In this document: piece after piece, positions 24,901-33,408 of the stretch | Numbering within the stretch: the first letter of the stretch is position 1 | Layout of the letters: every line of letters starts with the position of its first letter | Source of the DNA: Sebastes aleutianus | Lineage: Eukaryota; Chordata; Actinopteri; Perciformes; Sebastidae | DNA: 64,000 nt | NCBI GenBank assembly: GCA_916700875.1 | Contig: CAKAKS010000062.1 | Coordinates: forward strand, 19,396,626-19,460,625 | Direction of reading: 5' to 3' | Position numbers and translations under genes: made by a program | Notes under the pieces: generated by a model | The model's input: only the letters and a program-made list of their open reading frames with translations | Databases searched by the model: none | What the model was told of the DNA's origin: nothing

Positions 24901-25852
24901 CTCACCCTCCCAACCCTCACCACTCCACTACACGCCTCTTCTGATCAACCTCCGGTCAACCTCACCCACCCGTGTGAACCCGTGCCGCCCTGCACCCCCC
25001 CCCGGTCCTGCCCACCTTCTGTACCTGTGACCCTGCAGCAGTGAGCGACCTGTCCGTGTCCAGCCTCTTTAGCTTCCTTCTCCTCCTGTTCACCTGACTA
25101 GAGAGCTACACACATCCATCTGCCCCCCTTTACTTTATCAGCTTCTTTCACCAGTGTTTACTCCACAATCTACACTGAATCCCAATCTGTGTGCGTTTGT
25201 GGAAGTGTGTGTGTGTGCAAGCATGCATGCACGGGCATGTTTGACTGTAATGGTAAGGGAAGGTGCTGCAGGGGACTGTGCCCGGCCAATTTTAAGACTT
25301 TAATTTTTCATGATTTTCCCTTTGATCCCTGAAAACCTCCATTACCCCTTCCCGCTCTACCTGAAGGCCTTTGGGACCAACAGCACCAGTGGCAGTATTG
25401 AGCCATACCTCTCTGGTATCAAAACGGGAATTTTGTCAGGCCGAATGCCCTCTCCTGCAGCAACGTTCGCCCCTGGCCTGAGGAAGTACCCGCAGGAGGG
25501 AGCAAAGCCCTCCATGACACCCTCCGCCAGCCAAGCGAAGGCCCTGCTGGCCAGCCTGTCTGCCTCCGGCCTGAGCGCCGAGGCCCTGCTCCTCTCCTCC
25601 ACCCTCCATCATCGCCGCCTTCTGCGTGAGCAGCGAGCCTCCTCCTTGCCCCTGCCCAGCAGCCGGTCCTCCCCTCCAACTCCCACTGCTTCCTCCCCTT
25701 CCTCTTCTTCCTCACCCACCACCCCGACTCCTTCCCTGTCTCCCTCCTCTCCCACCCCTTTGAGCTCCCTCACCCTCTCCTCTGTAGTTCCCAAGCCCAG
25801 CGGTTGTAGCTCCAGCCTCAACAGCTGCAAGGAGGGTGGCAGCGATGAATGA
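2702..25852 (+). CDS. srcin1: SRCIN1 (p140Cap) gene, 3' part, spliced
   Basis: Scaffold protein that restrains Src signalling and organises actin and synaptic contacts (family knowledge). The 5' exons lie outside the window. Exons read here: 2702-2877, 4640-4770, 5085-5232, 7043-7349, 7485-7746, 8703-8842, 9773-9925, then probable 10364-10492, 12461-13369, 15612-15749 and 25367-25852. The first seven sum to 1317 nt and join without a frame break (439 codons). Recognisable SRCIN1 segments are LLKRTEAEL, the FPGLQSKMRVVLRVEVEAV block, ERDWEEKRASLTQYSA, DELTVPRYRTEKPSKSP with a run of six prolines, and a VKLRRTVSE block. The paralogue KIAA1217 shares much of this architecture. SRCIN1 is preferred because the neighbours fmnl1, mlx and psmc3ip all have human counterparts on chromosome 17q. 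Which teleost copy (a or b) it is cannot be told. Confidence 0.85.
2903..3712. repeat. TTAA-flanked foldback MITE (family A), full length
   Basis: TTAA at 2903 and 3709. Terminal inverted repeats of about 35 bp (ggttaacttcagtatttttc against gaaaaataccgaagttaccc, extending to the ctggaccctgtttt and aaaataggatccag parts). It lies 26 bp after a srcin1 donor. A short family member occurs at 57667-57770. Confidence 0.8.
3713..4639. other. srcin1 intron, no recognised feature
   Basis: AT-rich intron sequence between the MITE and the next exon. I see no exon, repeat ends or RNA gene in it. Confidence 0.4.
5296..6180. repeat. TTAA-flanked MITE (family B) with two nested insertions
   Basis: Ends ttaaaggtacagtgtgtatg and tacacactgttcctttaa are inverted and TTAA-bounded. 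This terminal pattern is a common fish MITE. Inside are a segment at about 5525-5840 that recurs at 39154-39470, and a foldback element at 5843-6012. Confidence 0.78.
5843..6012. repeat. short foldback element with 29-bp perfect inverted ends
   Basis: The left arm starts gttgtgtctagaaggtaacc (5843-5871); the right arm ends ggttaccttctagacacaac (5984-6012). The same family occurs at 32943-33101. Confidence 0.8.
6181..7042. other. srcin1 intron with degraded repeat
   Basis: Around 6390-6480 there is a segment of the widespread type reading ctctgccaaagagattatgttttcaccc followed by an aaaatgtggtgg part, an old interspersed repeat of uncertain class. Nothing else recognised. Confidence 0.35.
7747..8702. 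other. srcin1 intron, nothing recognised
   Basis: No exon or repeat ends found. A small palindrome surrounds 7878-7900 (cgaatccaattcg). Otherwise it is unremarkable AT-rich sequence. Confidence 0.35.
9160..9385. repeat. interspersed repeat, inverted partner at 16937-17155
   Basis: About 220 bp read as the reverse complement at 16937-17155: gtgattgacaggtcgctacc here against ggtagcaacctatcaatcac there. The two copies diverge by scattered substitutions. The class is not identified. Confidence 0.7.
9461..9752. repeat. interspersed repeat copy 1 (family C)
   Basis: Shares more than 250 bp in the same orientation with 18828-19120, including gggaatttcttcaaatttgg, taacaggataaaatgatgaa and the terminal gcggtaattctag. 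It ends 20 nt before the srcin1 exon at 9773. Confidence 0.8.
10364..10492 (+). CDS. srcin1: possible srcin1 exon, Pro/Arg-rich (43 codons)
   Basis: A 129-nt open segment between a strong pyrimidine-rich acceptor (ttttccctccccag) and a gtaaca donor. It is phase 0 at both ends, so it fits between the exon ending at 9925 and the one starting at 12461. The peptide begins LFERVPLRLAL and ends SEAPGTE. I do not recognise it from mammalian SRCIN1. It could be an optional exon or a chance open frame. Confidence 0.45.
10971..11276. repeat. foldback element of about 300 bp
   Basis: Inverted ends: cgttcacactacgagcgaca near 10975 and tgtcgctcgtagtgggaacc near 11252. The interior has a second inverted pair around agcatcaaa. 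The class is not known. Confidence 0.6.
11424..11767. mobile_element. hAT-like non-autonomous element with 8-bp TSD
   Basis: Starts TAGGGGTGTTGCGATAA and ends TTGTGACAGCCCTA, imperfect inverted termini. It is flanked by identical 8-bp copies ctgcctat (11416-11423 and 11768-11775). The 344-bp interior is AT-rich and non-coding. Confidence 0.85.
12461..13369 (+). CDS. srcin1: large srcin1 exon (303 codons)
   Basis: A 909-nt open exon, phase 0 at both ends. It follows acceptor tttatag and ends at ATCCAG|gttcat; that donor is weak apart from the exonic CAG. The composition is protein-like: charged helical segments (KQEVSLLLTEREVRVVS), then STYRRLDSLEETIRELENTL, a motif I associate with the SKT/KIAA1217-SRCIN1 family, and near the end RPPVPPKPSSF, a PxxP SH3 ligand. 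The frame runs on 31 codons into the intron before a stop, so the 3' limit rests on the donor choice. The mammalian SRCIN1 that I recall is shorter here, so this may be an ancestral segment kept in fish. Confidence 0.75.
13370..15611. other. srcin1 intron with truncated TTAA element
   Basis: Family D sequence from TTAA at 13882 to about 14430. It has the cttaaagggatagtttggg left end, the ctacagtagatga segment and a central hairpin (about 14220-14297). The right terminus was not found. The rest (14440-15611) shows nothing recognisable. Confidence 0.5.
15612..15749 (+). CDS. srcin1: srcin1 exon, Lys-rich (46 codons)
   Basis: A 138-nt exon, phase 0 at both ends, acceptor ttctcctttcag, donor CAG|gtacga. 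It encodes GGNSSSVGKVLHSSAASKL, then KHLQQNSTDKTKSGRRED, ending FLKIQGQHQ. The end resembles the RAEYMRIQAQQQ segment near the C terminus of mammalian SRCIN1. A 9.6-kb intron follows, the largest in the visible gene. Confidence 0.75.
16937..17155. repeat. interspersed repeat, inverted partner of 9160-9385
   Basis: Reverse complement of the segment at 9160-9385 with moderate divergence. It is flanked on the left by a further repeat-like stretch (16720-16936) containing acccattgctgtgtggac. Confidence 0.65.
18828..19120. repeat. interspersed repeat copy 2 (family C)
   Basis: Same orientation as 9461-9752 and collinear from atatcaggaac to gcggtaattctag. A partial further unit (gtcaaaggtcaaggtcactg) precedes it at 18760-18827. 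The bases after each copy differ, so the shared end marks a true element boundary. Confidence 0.78.
20352..21042. repeat. TTAA-flanked MITE (family E)
   Basis: Ends ttaaagggactgtttgtaac and gttacaaatagtccctttaa are inverted and TTAA-bounded. The interior is GC-rich and contains an accidental 157-codon open frame (20420-20893). A related left end lies at 41548. Confidence 0.8.
21824..22428. repeat. TTAA-flanked MITE (family D) with central hairpin
   Basis: Left gcattaaagggatagtttgg and right actatccctttaatgc are inverted. The centre holds a 31-bp stem (21974-22008 with 22031-22061; one arm has a 4-nt insertion) around the gactttggtg motif. A diverged, truncated copy starts at 13882. Confidence 0.82.
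23827..23905. repeat. CT/TA compound microsatellite
   Basis: A (CT)n tract runs into alternating TA with interspersed TATG and ACAGTATA units. Confidence 0.8.
25367..25852 (+). CDS. srcin1: candidate terminal coding exon of srcin1
   Basis: A frame of 161 codons plus TGA (25850-25852). It is in phase 0 after a plausible acceptor (cccgctctacctgaag) and so compatible with the exon ending at 15749. It starts AFGTNSTSGSIEPYLSG, has a helical KALLASLSASGLSAEALLL segment, and ends in a Ser/Pro/Thr low-complexity tail. Mammalian SRCIN1 ends with a short TSFGARNSSISF-like tail; the initial FG-N-S resemblance is suggestive only. It could instead be an alternative 3' exon or UTR. GC content and codon choice are clearly different from the AT-rich flanks. 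Confidence 0.45.
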   Translation, partial: AFGTNSTSGSIEPYLSGIKTGILSGRMPSPAATFAPGLRKYPQEGAKPSMTPSASQAKALLASLSASGLSAEALLLSSTLHHRRLLREQRASSLPLPSSRSSPPTPTASSPSSSSSPTTPTPSLSPSSPTPLSSLTLSSVVPKPSGCSSSLNSCKEGGSDE

Positions 25853-27584
25853 GGACCTCGCCCCCCGGGCGACTCTCGGTAATGAAGAGGAGGAGGAGGA
25901 CGTGGGGGAATTCAAGCACCATCATGAACCATAAAGAGGAAACAACTACATTATGGGAAGTTCCAGCGTTGGTTGGTGTCCTATTTTCTTTCAGGACTTT
26001 TTTGGCTTTTTCATCCTCTCTACATTTGGCCTCACTCCAGTATGCAGAGTCTTCATATTTCCGTTTGTACTGTAAATGGAGTCACAATCTTCTTCTTGGA
26101 CCGGTTTCCTACTCTGATCTGGTTCCCTCATTCCTCTGCAGTTCTCCCACGCAGTCATACTGCCAGTTTGCCAGCTAGCGAGTGCACAAACGGGCCTCCC
26201 CTCCTACCAGCTGCCTGCTGTAAAGCTGATGTAGTCTGGATGGATTTACTGACAGTAGCAGTCTCATATAAACCCTCACTCAATGGGGTTGTTAGTGGAG
26301 TAGACATCATTTCTAGACTGTGACTTTTATCATAGAAAATAGAGCTGCAATAATCACCAAGTGAGTCCAGTAGTTGTGTGTGTTCGGGATAATATTGCTC
26401 TCACTTCATCACCTGGCAGAATGTGCTCCGAAAACAACAAAAAAATCAAAAGTAGATCCAAGGTGATGATTTCGAACTGTTTTGTGTTAAAAGGGCATTT
26501 GTGGCTTCTCTTGCATCACCCATGTTTTAAACTCTGAACTGGTGCTATATTTTCCCCTCCGTTTGTACACACTGTGTGTAAAGAGTTTACATGATCACTC
26601 CCCTGACCTTTGACCTGCGCTTCAAGTGTACATTCCTCTGTCTGACTTTGATTTCACTTTGTCACACTGTTTGAATATTTACATGCATCCCTACAGAATG
26701 AAATCCTTCAACTGAAAATTAGGAACAATTATAGGAAATTTTTAAAAAAAGACGTATTCACAAAAGCACATTGTAGGGAGCAGTCTTATAACAGCACATT
26801 TCTATCTAAAAATAGAACCAGGAGGTACAGTTACAGGAGGGAAGAATGCGAATTGTATAGACATGTTGAATTTCTGTATATGTGTAGTTAATTATGACAA
26901 TCAGGATGTTTCCGCAGTAGCGTCTTACAGGTTGCTCCGGCATTTCAGCACCTGACATCACAAACCTTCCCAAAGACTCAAGCACACACACACACACGGT
27001 GATGAATATTACACACAATCTGTAAAGCCAAGCTGTTTGCAGAAGCACACTAGTTCTTTTGTTTCAGCAAATCTTGTGTGACGATTCGTTTTTAAGTCGC
27101 ATCTGTTGCACGACTGATATTCAGCACTCTGGTAAAATATGCCACATGGACCAGAAAACGATTTCACCCTTTAAGGAGACAGATCTACAGAGATCAAGTG
27201 GTTTCTTTGGGACGCTTGTGTCTTTTGAACTTCAAGGTTAATCTGATGGGAAGCAGCTTTCAAAGTTTTCAGCAATTTGCAGGTTTTATTGTAAAACATA
27301 AAACCTTCTCAGAAAAAGAACAAAAATGTATCTTTCACTGCAGCGAATTCCTCGCATGACACTGTTTCAACTCTTGAGCAGTGTTTGAAAGATAAAGAAA
27401 GTTAATCCGCACATATCTAGAGACTTCAGATACAGCTTGACCCTGAGATAAGAATATAGAAATATAGCACAGTTTACTCAAACACTTGACCCTTTCCTCT
27501 AATTTTGACCTTCGATATGACGAGCACAAAGCTACAAATGTTCCTCAAAGGAAGAAAAAATATTTAAAATACTGTACGTTAGAT

Positions 27585-28528
27585 CATACTTGCCAACCCT
27601 CCCGATTTTCCCAGGAGACTCCCATATTTCATTGCCCTCTCTCGGATTCCTCACAGGTCACAATCCTCCTGATTATTTATTTTATTTTTCACCCTTTTTT
27701 TTTCCTTTTTGTTATCTCAACCTAAGCTTGTATAACTAAGCCCTACTGTTTCTACCTGGACGAAGATAGAGCTACACCAAAAGTCGTTTCCTGGTGGAGT
27801 AGAGCTGCTTGCGACACCGCTGCATGGTTTGAGCTGCGCTCGCCGCACCGCACCGCACCGCATCACAGCAAATCCGCTGTGGCGTTGCACAAGCCATTGG
27901 AAATAACGGGTTTCAGAATTCAGTGGCGCCGATGTCACGCTGTGTCTGAAAGGAGCTTCAGTGAGTGAGAGAAGGAGAGAGCTAACTGAAAGAAATACTG
28001 AATGAATGAAAACTGATGAATATTAGTGTATACCGGAGATTCACACACGTTTACGCCAGAGGGGCAAATTATTCAGTTTTCTTTCCTAAGAATTAAAAGT
28101 AAAATTGAAAGATAAGATAAGATAAGATATTCCTTTATTAGTCCCACAGTGGGGAAATTTGCAGTGTACAGCAGCAAAGGGGATAGTGCAGAAACAAGAA
28201 GCATCAGTAAAAACAAAAATCAAGATACAACACAGTACAAAAAGCAAAACAAAAGTAGACAGACATAAACTATGAACAATTTAAATAAAAGGGAATATTG
28301 AAAATAGGAACAATATATACAGTTATATTACAGTTATATACAAAAGTAGGCCTATTTAACATAAAAATGCGGTGTACTTAATATTTTGTCATTTTCATTC
28401 TTTAAAAGTGACCAGTATGCAGGAAACAAAGTCTCTGAAAAATCACATTCTTCTGGAGGAGGACCCCTTAAACACCCCGCTTTGGTTTGAAACTCCTCAT
28501 TTATGAGGTCTCAAGGTTGGCAAGTATG
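27585..28528. mobile_element. hAT-like element with nested LINE tail
   Basis: Termini catacttgccaacc and ggttggcaagtatg are perfect inverted repeats. Flanking octamers cgttagat (27577-27584) and cgttacat (28529-28536) match at 7 of 8 positions. Inside, from about 28108, is gataagataagatattcctt followed by tagtcccaca, the reverse complement of a fish LINE 3' end (minus orientation). Confidence 0.78.
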
Positions 28529-31522
28529 CGTTACATTACCAATATTGCCGTTGCCTCATTTGGTTTTATTACCTGCATGTTGAAACATTTATGAATGTTA
28601 GGCCTTTGGTGTGCCTCAGTGACGGTAGTTGAAGTTATCACGATGTATAGCACATCAAGGGCCTGTCTGTCAGTGAATCCCTAAGTGTAAACCCTGCACA
28701 AGGAACCATTTTGAAGCTCCCTGTCCTGTGTTATTGCCTTAAGGCTGCCCACTGGGGAGGTGATGAGGTTGAACGGACAGTCATAGACAAAGTGATTTTT
28801 TTTTTTTATTCCCTCAGTGGTTCACAAGGATGACTGTGTGAAATCGATTCTTTGTGGCATTGAGATTAAAACATGTGCAAAAGGGGATCGTGTCAAAGAG
28901 TAGGCAGCTTGAGGAGAGGGGATTAGTTTGGGGGACATGTGTTTGAAGGCTTCTTTAATAAGGCCGGCTTTGACTTGCCCTGTCTCCATCGAGAGCGCTC
29001 GTGATATAAAAGACCCAAAGAGATGAGAGGAAGGGTCTGACAGTCTTTCCCTGCCCCTCTCACTTTGCTTTGTCTTTGGTGCCTGTGAAATAAAAACAGT
29101 TGAGGTTATCCTAGGACAAAGTAACATGAACAGTAACAGCGTGTGCAATATGTAATTAGCACTCTTGCAACTTTGCCAATGCAGTGCTCTTTGCCTTTGT
29201 GAAACTCCTGCCTGTTTGTCTGCAAGAACCTGTTACCACGTTTCTTCCCAGTGCCTCTAAGACTTTGTTCTTGCCAGAAAATCCCCAGTTGATCTTGTAT
29301 TACAGTATTAGATCAGCAGCAGTGACAGAATAACACTTTTACCCAAAGAAGAGGCTGGCTTGTTCCCATTTTTCGCAGGAAAAAAAAGAAAACAGCACTT
29401 GAAAGGCAGAGTGTGTCAGGTTGCAGCAGTGGCATTTGACTAAACACTCCCGGAGCTCTAACAATGTGCAAAAAAAAAAAACTGCGAGCTCACAGCACAG
29501 CGAATTAAGCCTCACCCTGGGTGCTCTGTAGCTCCGCCAGGCAGGTTCAAGCCCTGGGTTTCATATTGAGTGAAGTCAAATGAAAGAAATTCACTTACTC
29601 ATGCTGTTTCACACTCAAATCCATAACTCTCTGAGTTAAATCTGCTGCATTTGCGTCTGGTGAGCGTTGGGGAGGAAGTATTCACGCTTGGCTGCTTTCC
29701 CCGACTAAAGTCTGAGATGAAGCCTCCCAGAATTGCATGGCAGTGCTCTCTGGAAGACAAGTGTTAGTGGGCTGTGATTTCAACATGTCCGCAGGCTTTA
29801 GAGGGCGTGTCGCAGACAGTGGATGCCCCTGGCAATCAGAAAAACTCATGCAAACTTGAAATCAAACATAGACGAAATATACATATATAAATATATCTAA
29901 GTGAGATGTTTGTGTATGATATTATAATTGTGAAGAAAAGTGTGATATATATATAGGCCTAGATTAAATTATATACTGTAAAATGTCATCATCTCTTCAG
30001 TTTTATATATTAGTGACCATTTTGTACAGATTTTTTCCTTTTTTAATTCATTGAGAGAGATATTACATTTCACACTGAGATTATTTATTCATACGCAGAA
30101 CATTTTTATATTTGTTTAAAAATATCTGTATAGATAACGGTTAGCCTCTGTAATATACGCTGAAGTTCATTTTTAAATTCTAGGGTTTTCTTTACGAAGT
30201 TAGATTTTATGTAAGTTTGATTTTTTGAAAAGCTTGTCCCTGAAAATGCTCGTCCAGCTCGTCTGCACCTTTGCCTCCTTATGTGAAGGGTCACTATTGA
30301 GGTGTTGGAGGCTGGACTAGTGCCTGTGCTTATAGGGGCTTATTTTGCTACTATATTTTTTTGTTTTAGAGGGTTGTTTTCTGTACCTGTGGTCTGTTTT
30401 TTTGGTTTCACCCCATCCTGTATTTGTGATTCAGCTGGTATTAGTGAGGTGGAGATGGTCAGAAACACAGATATTGTGCTAACTACTATGAACAGTCAGT
30501 TTATGGGTCATATAGAGCCTTGCTGCTTTGACAAAAGTAAGTTACATGGCTTTAATTTTCCTCTGTGTCATGTTTGCATGTGAACAGGAGTGGTAGCAAT
30601 GTGAATGTGGATGCTCAGAGACAACAGGCTCTTAATCATTACATTATGTTGCTTATTCAGTTCCAGTTGTTGCACTGAGTGGCTTTAAGTAGCAGTTAAA
30701 CCACAGATGTTGTTAAAAACCACCAAGATGGATCAATAAGGGAATTACGTGGCGTTGTGTGAATTTTATCTCTTCCTTTGCCATTGTATTTTTTTTTTTA
30801 TAACGAACCTACATTCTATAGTATGTATATGAGATTTTTACATGAATGTGTGGATGTTCAAAAATCTTGGCATCAAAAAGTAGAAAAACAAAATTGACTT
30901 GTAAATAGGCCGAGTCATTCCTAGCGAGTTCAACAAAATTGTTATGTCCAAAAGATGTTTTATTAATAACGATGGGTACAAAAGGTATATACAAAACAAT
31001 TGCATGTATAGTCTCAAGCAATCGCACGGTGCAGTCGAAAAAAAAAAATGTTGTCTACATGTTTTCTCAAAAAAATGAGAAAGAGAGAAAGAGAAAAGTG
31101 GTTAATGTTAGAGGTTTACATGAAGAACGAGACATTATTTTGGTATCTGTGACACAGGCATGTTCAGTCTTACTGTGATGTTATGTGACGATGAAGATGG
31201 CAATGAGAGTGTTGGATGTCTAGAAGGATCCAGAATGCTTGAACGCACCCCAACCAGAGAAGTCACCAGAGACGGTGTACTCTTTCCACAGAGTGATTCT
31301 CCCATTTGTAGAGTAGTGTGATATAAGAACAAAAATAATACAGAAAATAGATCTATAATATAATGATATATAAATTTAAAAGCCTACTGATACTGGAGAT
31401 ACTAATTTATCAGTGTGGATGCCATGATATTCTGTGAGAAATGTGTGTGTTTTTCCTGTGAGAAGACAGTAGGCAGTTGAACCTGCCTTCTTTTGTACAT
31501 AATTTGCTGTGATTGTGTGTCC

Positions 31523-31528
31523 AATAAA
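31523..31528 (+). promoter_or_regulatory. srcin1: poly(A) signal AATAAA, likely srcin1 end
   Basis: AATAAA within gtccaataaagtgcag, followed within 30 nt by a GT/CT-rich stretch (ctctcttgtacagtgg). It lies about 1 kb before the convergent fmnl1 stop codon, so it fits the end of the + strand transcript. Confidence 0.55.
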
Positions 31529-32191
31529 GTGCAGCTCTCTTGTACAGTGGCGGCGTCTGATCTTGCTTTATAATGACTTGTTTATATATGAACTTTGACC
31601 CTCGTGCTCATACAGTATATCCGCTGCGCAGAGGATTGTGGGTCAGAATAGCCAGAAAAGCATGCTGGCTTATACTGCAAAATGTAACCGGATGTGCACC
31701 CGATTCGACTGTTATCAGGCCATTAAATAGACGTTATCAGTCTCTATAGGCACCATAGATGTGGGTCATTAGAGGCCTACTACGTTGTAAAAGTGAAAAA
31801 GAAACTTAAAAGCAACACGTTCTAATATGTTGTAAAACTGAATGAAACGTCACGTTTTGAACACAAACAAAAAGGCTTCTTTAGGTTTAGGCAATAAAAC
31901 GACAACTTCTTTAGGTTTAGGCAAAAAAAAATCTGCTTCTGTCATAACTACTACGGTCACTAAAGGTCGCTGTTGTGTTCTTTTATACCTTCTTGCGGTG
32001 ATCTACCTTGCGAATTAGAAATAAAACCTACTAGTGGGTGTAGTGACTACACTGATAACAGTTTAATCAGCTGCTTGTCAAGAAATGTGTGCATTGTATT
32101 TAGAAACAGAAAATGTTGCATCACGTCTCAGGTCGAAGCTCTTATATAAATACAGTAGGTCTATTTTAAAATAAAGTCATGACTTTTTTTT

Positions 32192-32197
32192 TTTATT
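32192..32197 (-). promoter_or_regulatory. fmnl1: candidate fmnl1 poly(A) signal
   Basis: The + strand reads tttatt, AATAAA on the minus strand, about 300 nt past the fmnl1 stop. The surrounding T-run makes chance occurrence likely, so support is weak. Confidence 0.3.
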
Positions 32198-32498
32198 ACT
32201 CAATACAGTAGGTAACAACACTGCAAATTTAGAGCATTCAAAGCTGATAGGTGGTGCCACAGATATAATTATTGTTTTTTTAGAAAGATTTGTAATCAAA
32301 TTTATGAACAGTTGCATTAACAAATATCAAATAGTTCCAACTTCAAATTCTATTTACACAGCAAATTCACACTAAAATGTTAAAATACATACTGCCATAT
32401 GGCCCATTATATATTGTGATATACTGTATATGCAGCACATTTTAAAGCCTGTTTTTCTGTCTGTATACATTTGTAAAAAGTCGTGGAACTGAAGTGGC

Positions 32499-33408
32499 TC
32501 AAGTGTCCTGGCGCTGGGCTGGCCGTCGACCATCTGTCCGCCTGAATGGTGTGCTCCTCAAATCTGAGGCGGAGCAAAGACGGGAGAGTTTTAACAGCAC
32601 GTAAACATCAAACATGCAGCACATTCGCCTTAAATATCACCGGCAGGTTTTGACGTTTTTTGGGGTCAGAAAACTACTTGCCCAATGTAAATTTTTACTT
32701 GCCCCTATCACAAATTATTTTATTTATTAGCGGTTATCAGACAACAACAACAAAGACCAAAGTTAATTGTCATGTTTAATCTTTAGGTAGATGGAGTTTC
32801 TCCCCACATCCTCTAACGCCACCCAACTAAACTCCTGTTTCCAGGATGATTGAAATGCTCGCTTTCGCTTCAGCTCATAAACTTGTTCTCTACTGCCACC
32901 ATTTTCTCGCAAGTGCCCGATCAGTGCTGCGCTGGTGCAACTGGTTGTGTCTAGATGGTACCCCACAATTTGTGAAATTCTCACGAGATGGTTAAGGTTA
33001 GGCATTGACCTTGAATAGTTGAGGTTAGAATAAATTGCAGCGAGTCTCGCAAGAGTTTTCGCAAGTTTCGCGATCTGTGGTTTACCATCTAGACACAACC
33101 TGTGCAACTCTCAACAGAGCTGAGAAGGAAGCGAGATGGCTCACTCCTTAGCTACTTCCATCATCAGCTCCGGGAAAAAATTACGAGACTAACCTTTTTT
33201 CTAGATTTACTAGCCCAAAGTAGCACTTTACTTGCCCCGGGCAAGAGGGTAATCCTTATTGTTGAGCCCTGCTATGTGACTCCTCCAGGAAGCATTGCGT
33301 ACCTGTGATGATGTCCTCCAGGGCGCCGTCCTTCCCCTCGCGTACCTGCGGTTTCACCTGCCTCTTCCTCAGCTCTGCTATCAGGTCCATCTTAGGCATC
33401 ATAGGCCC
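32499..33408 (-). CDS. fmnl1: fmnl1 DAD exon and C-terminal tail exon
   Basis: Exon 33408-33303 encodes PKMDLIAELRKRQ, the diaphanous autoregulatory motif, then GKDGALEDIIT. It splices in phase 1 over a 739-nt intron to 32563-32499, which encodes DLRSTPFRRTDGRRPAQRQ and ends DT-stop. This tail resembles the DLRNQPYRRAD form known from formin-like isoforms rather than the VIKTVPFTARTGKR form. No exon for the second tail was seen in the window. The intron carries a repeat with a nested foldback element (32943-33101). Confidence 0.8.

Larger units (their letters stand above)
15750..25366. other. large srcin1 intron (9.6 kb)
   Basis: No firmly supported exon. Holds repeats at 16937-17155, 18828-19120, 20352-21042, 21824-22428 and 23827-23905, and an inverted-repeat region at 23910-24230 (aagggataatttacagcg and ttattacacggc against gccgtgtaatta). 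Two weak exon candidates (about 21202-21246 and 22837-22998) are given as findings. Confidence 0.5.
25853..31545 (+). other. srcin1: probable long srcin1 3' UTR
   Basis: About 5.7 kb with no convincing coding frame. It is AT-rich, single-copy-looking sequence running to a canonical AATAAA at 31523-31528 followed by a GT-rich stretch. Long 3' UTRs are usual for neuronal scaffold genes. A hAT-like element with a nested LINE tail (27585-28528) lies inside. The assignment depends on the terminal exon call and on no earlier poly(A) site being used. Confidence 0.45.

Noticed and set aside
25023..25098. Short terminal exon for srcin1 after ccctgcag (Q-stop or a few residues)
   Set aside because: It gives an immediate stop in phase 0, and the other phase yields a hydrophobic stretch without family resemblance.
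25357..25915. Minus-strand frames opposite the candidate srcin1 terminal exon
   Set aside because: Low-complexity Gly/Arg/Glu mirror of Ser/Pro codons; no splice or homology support.
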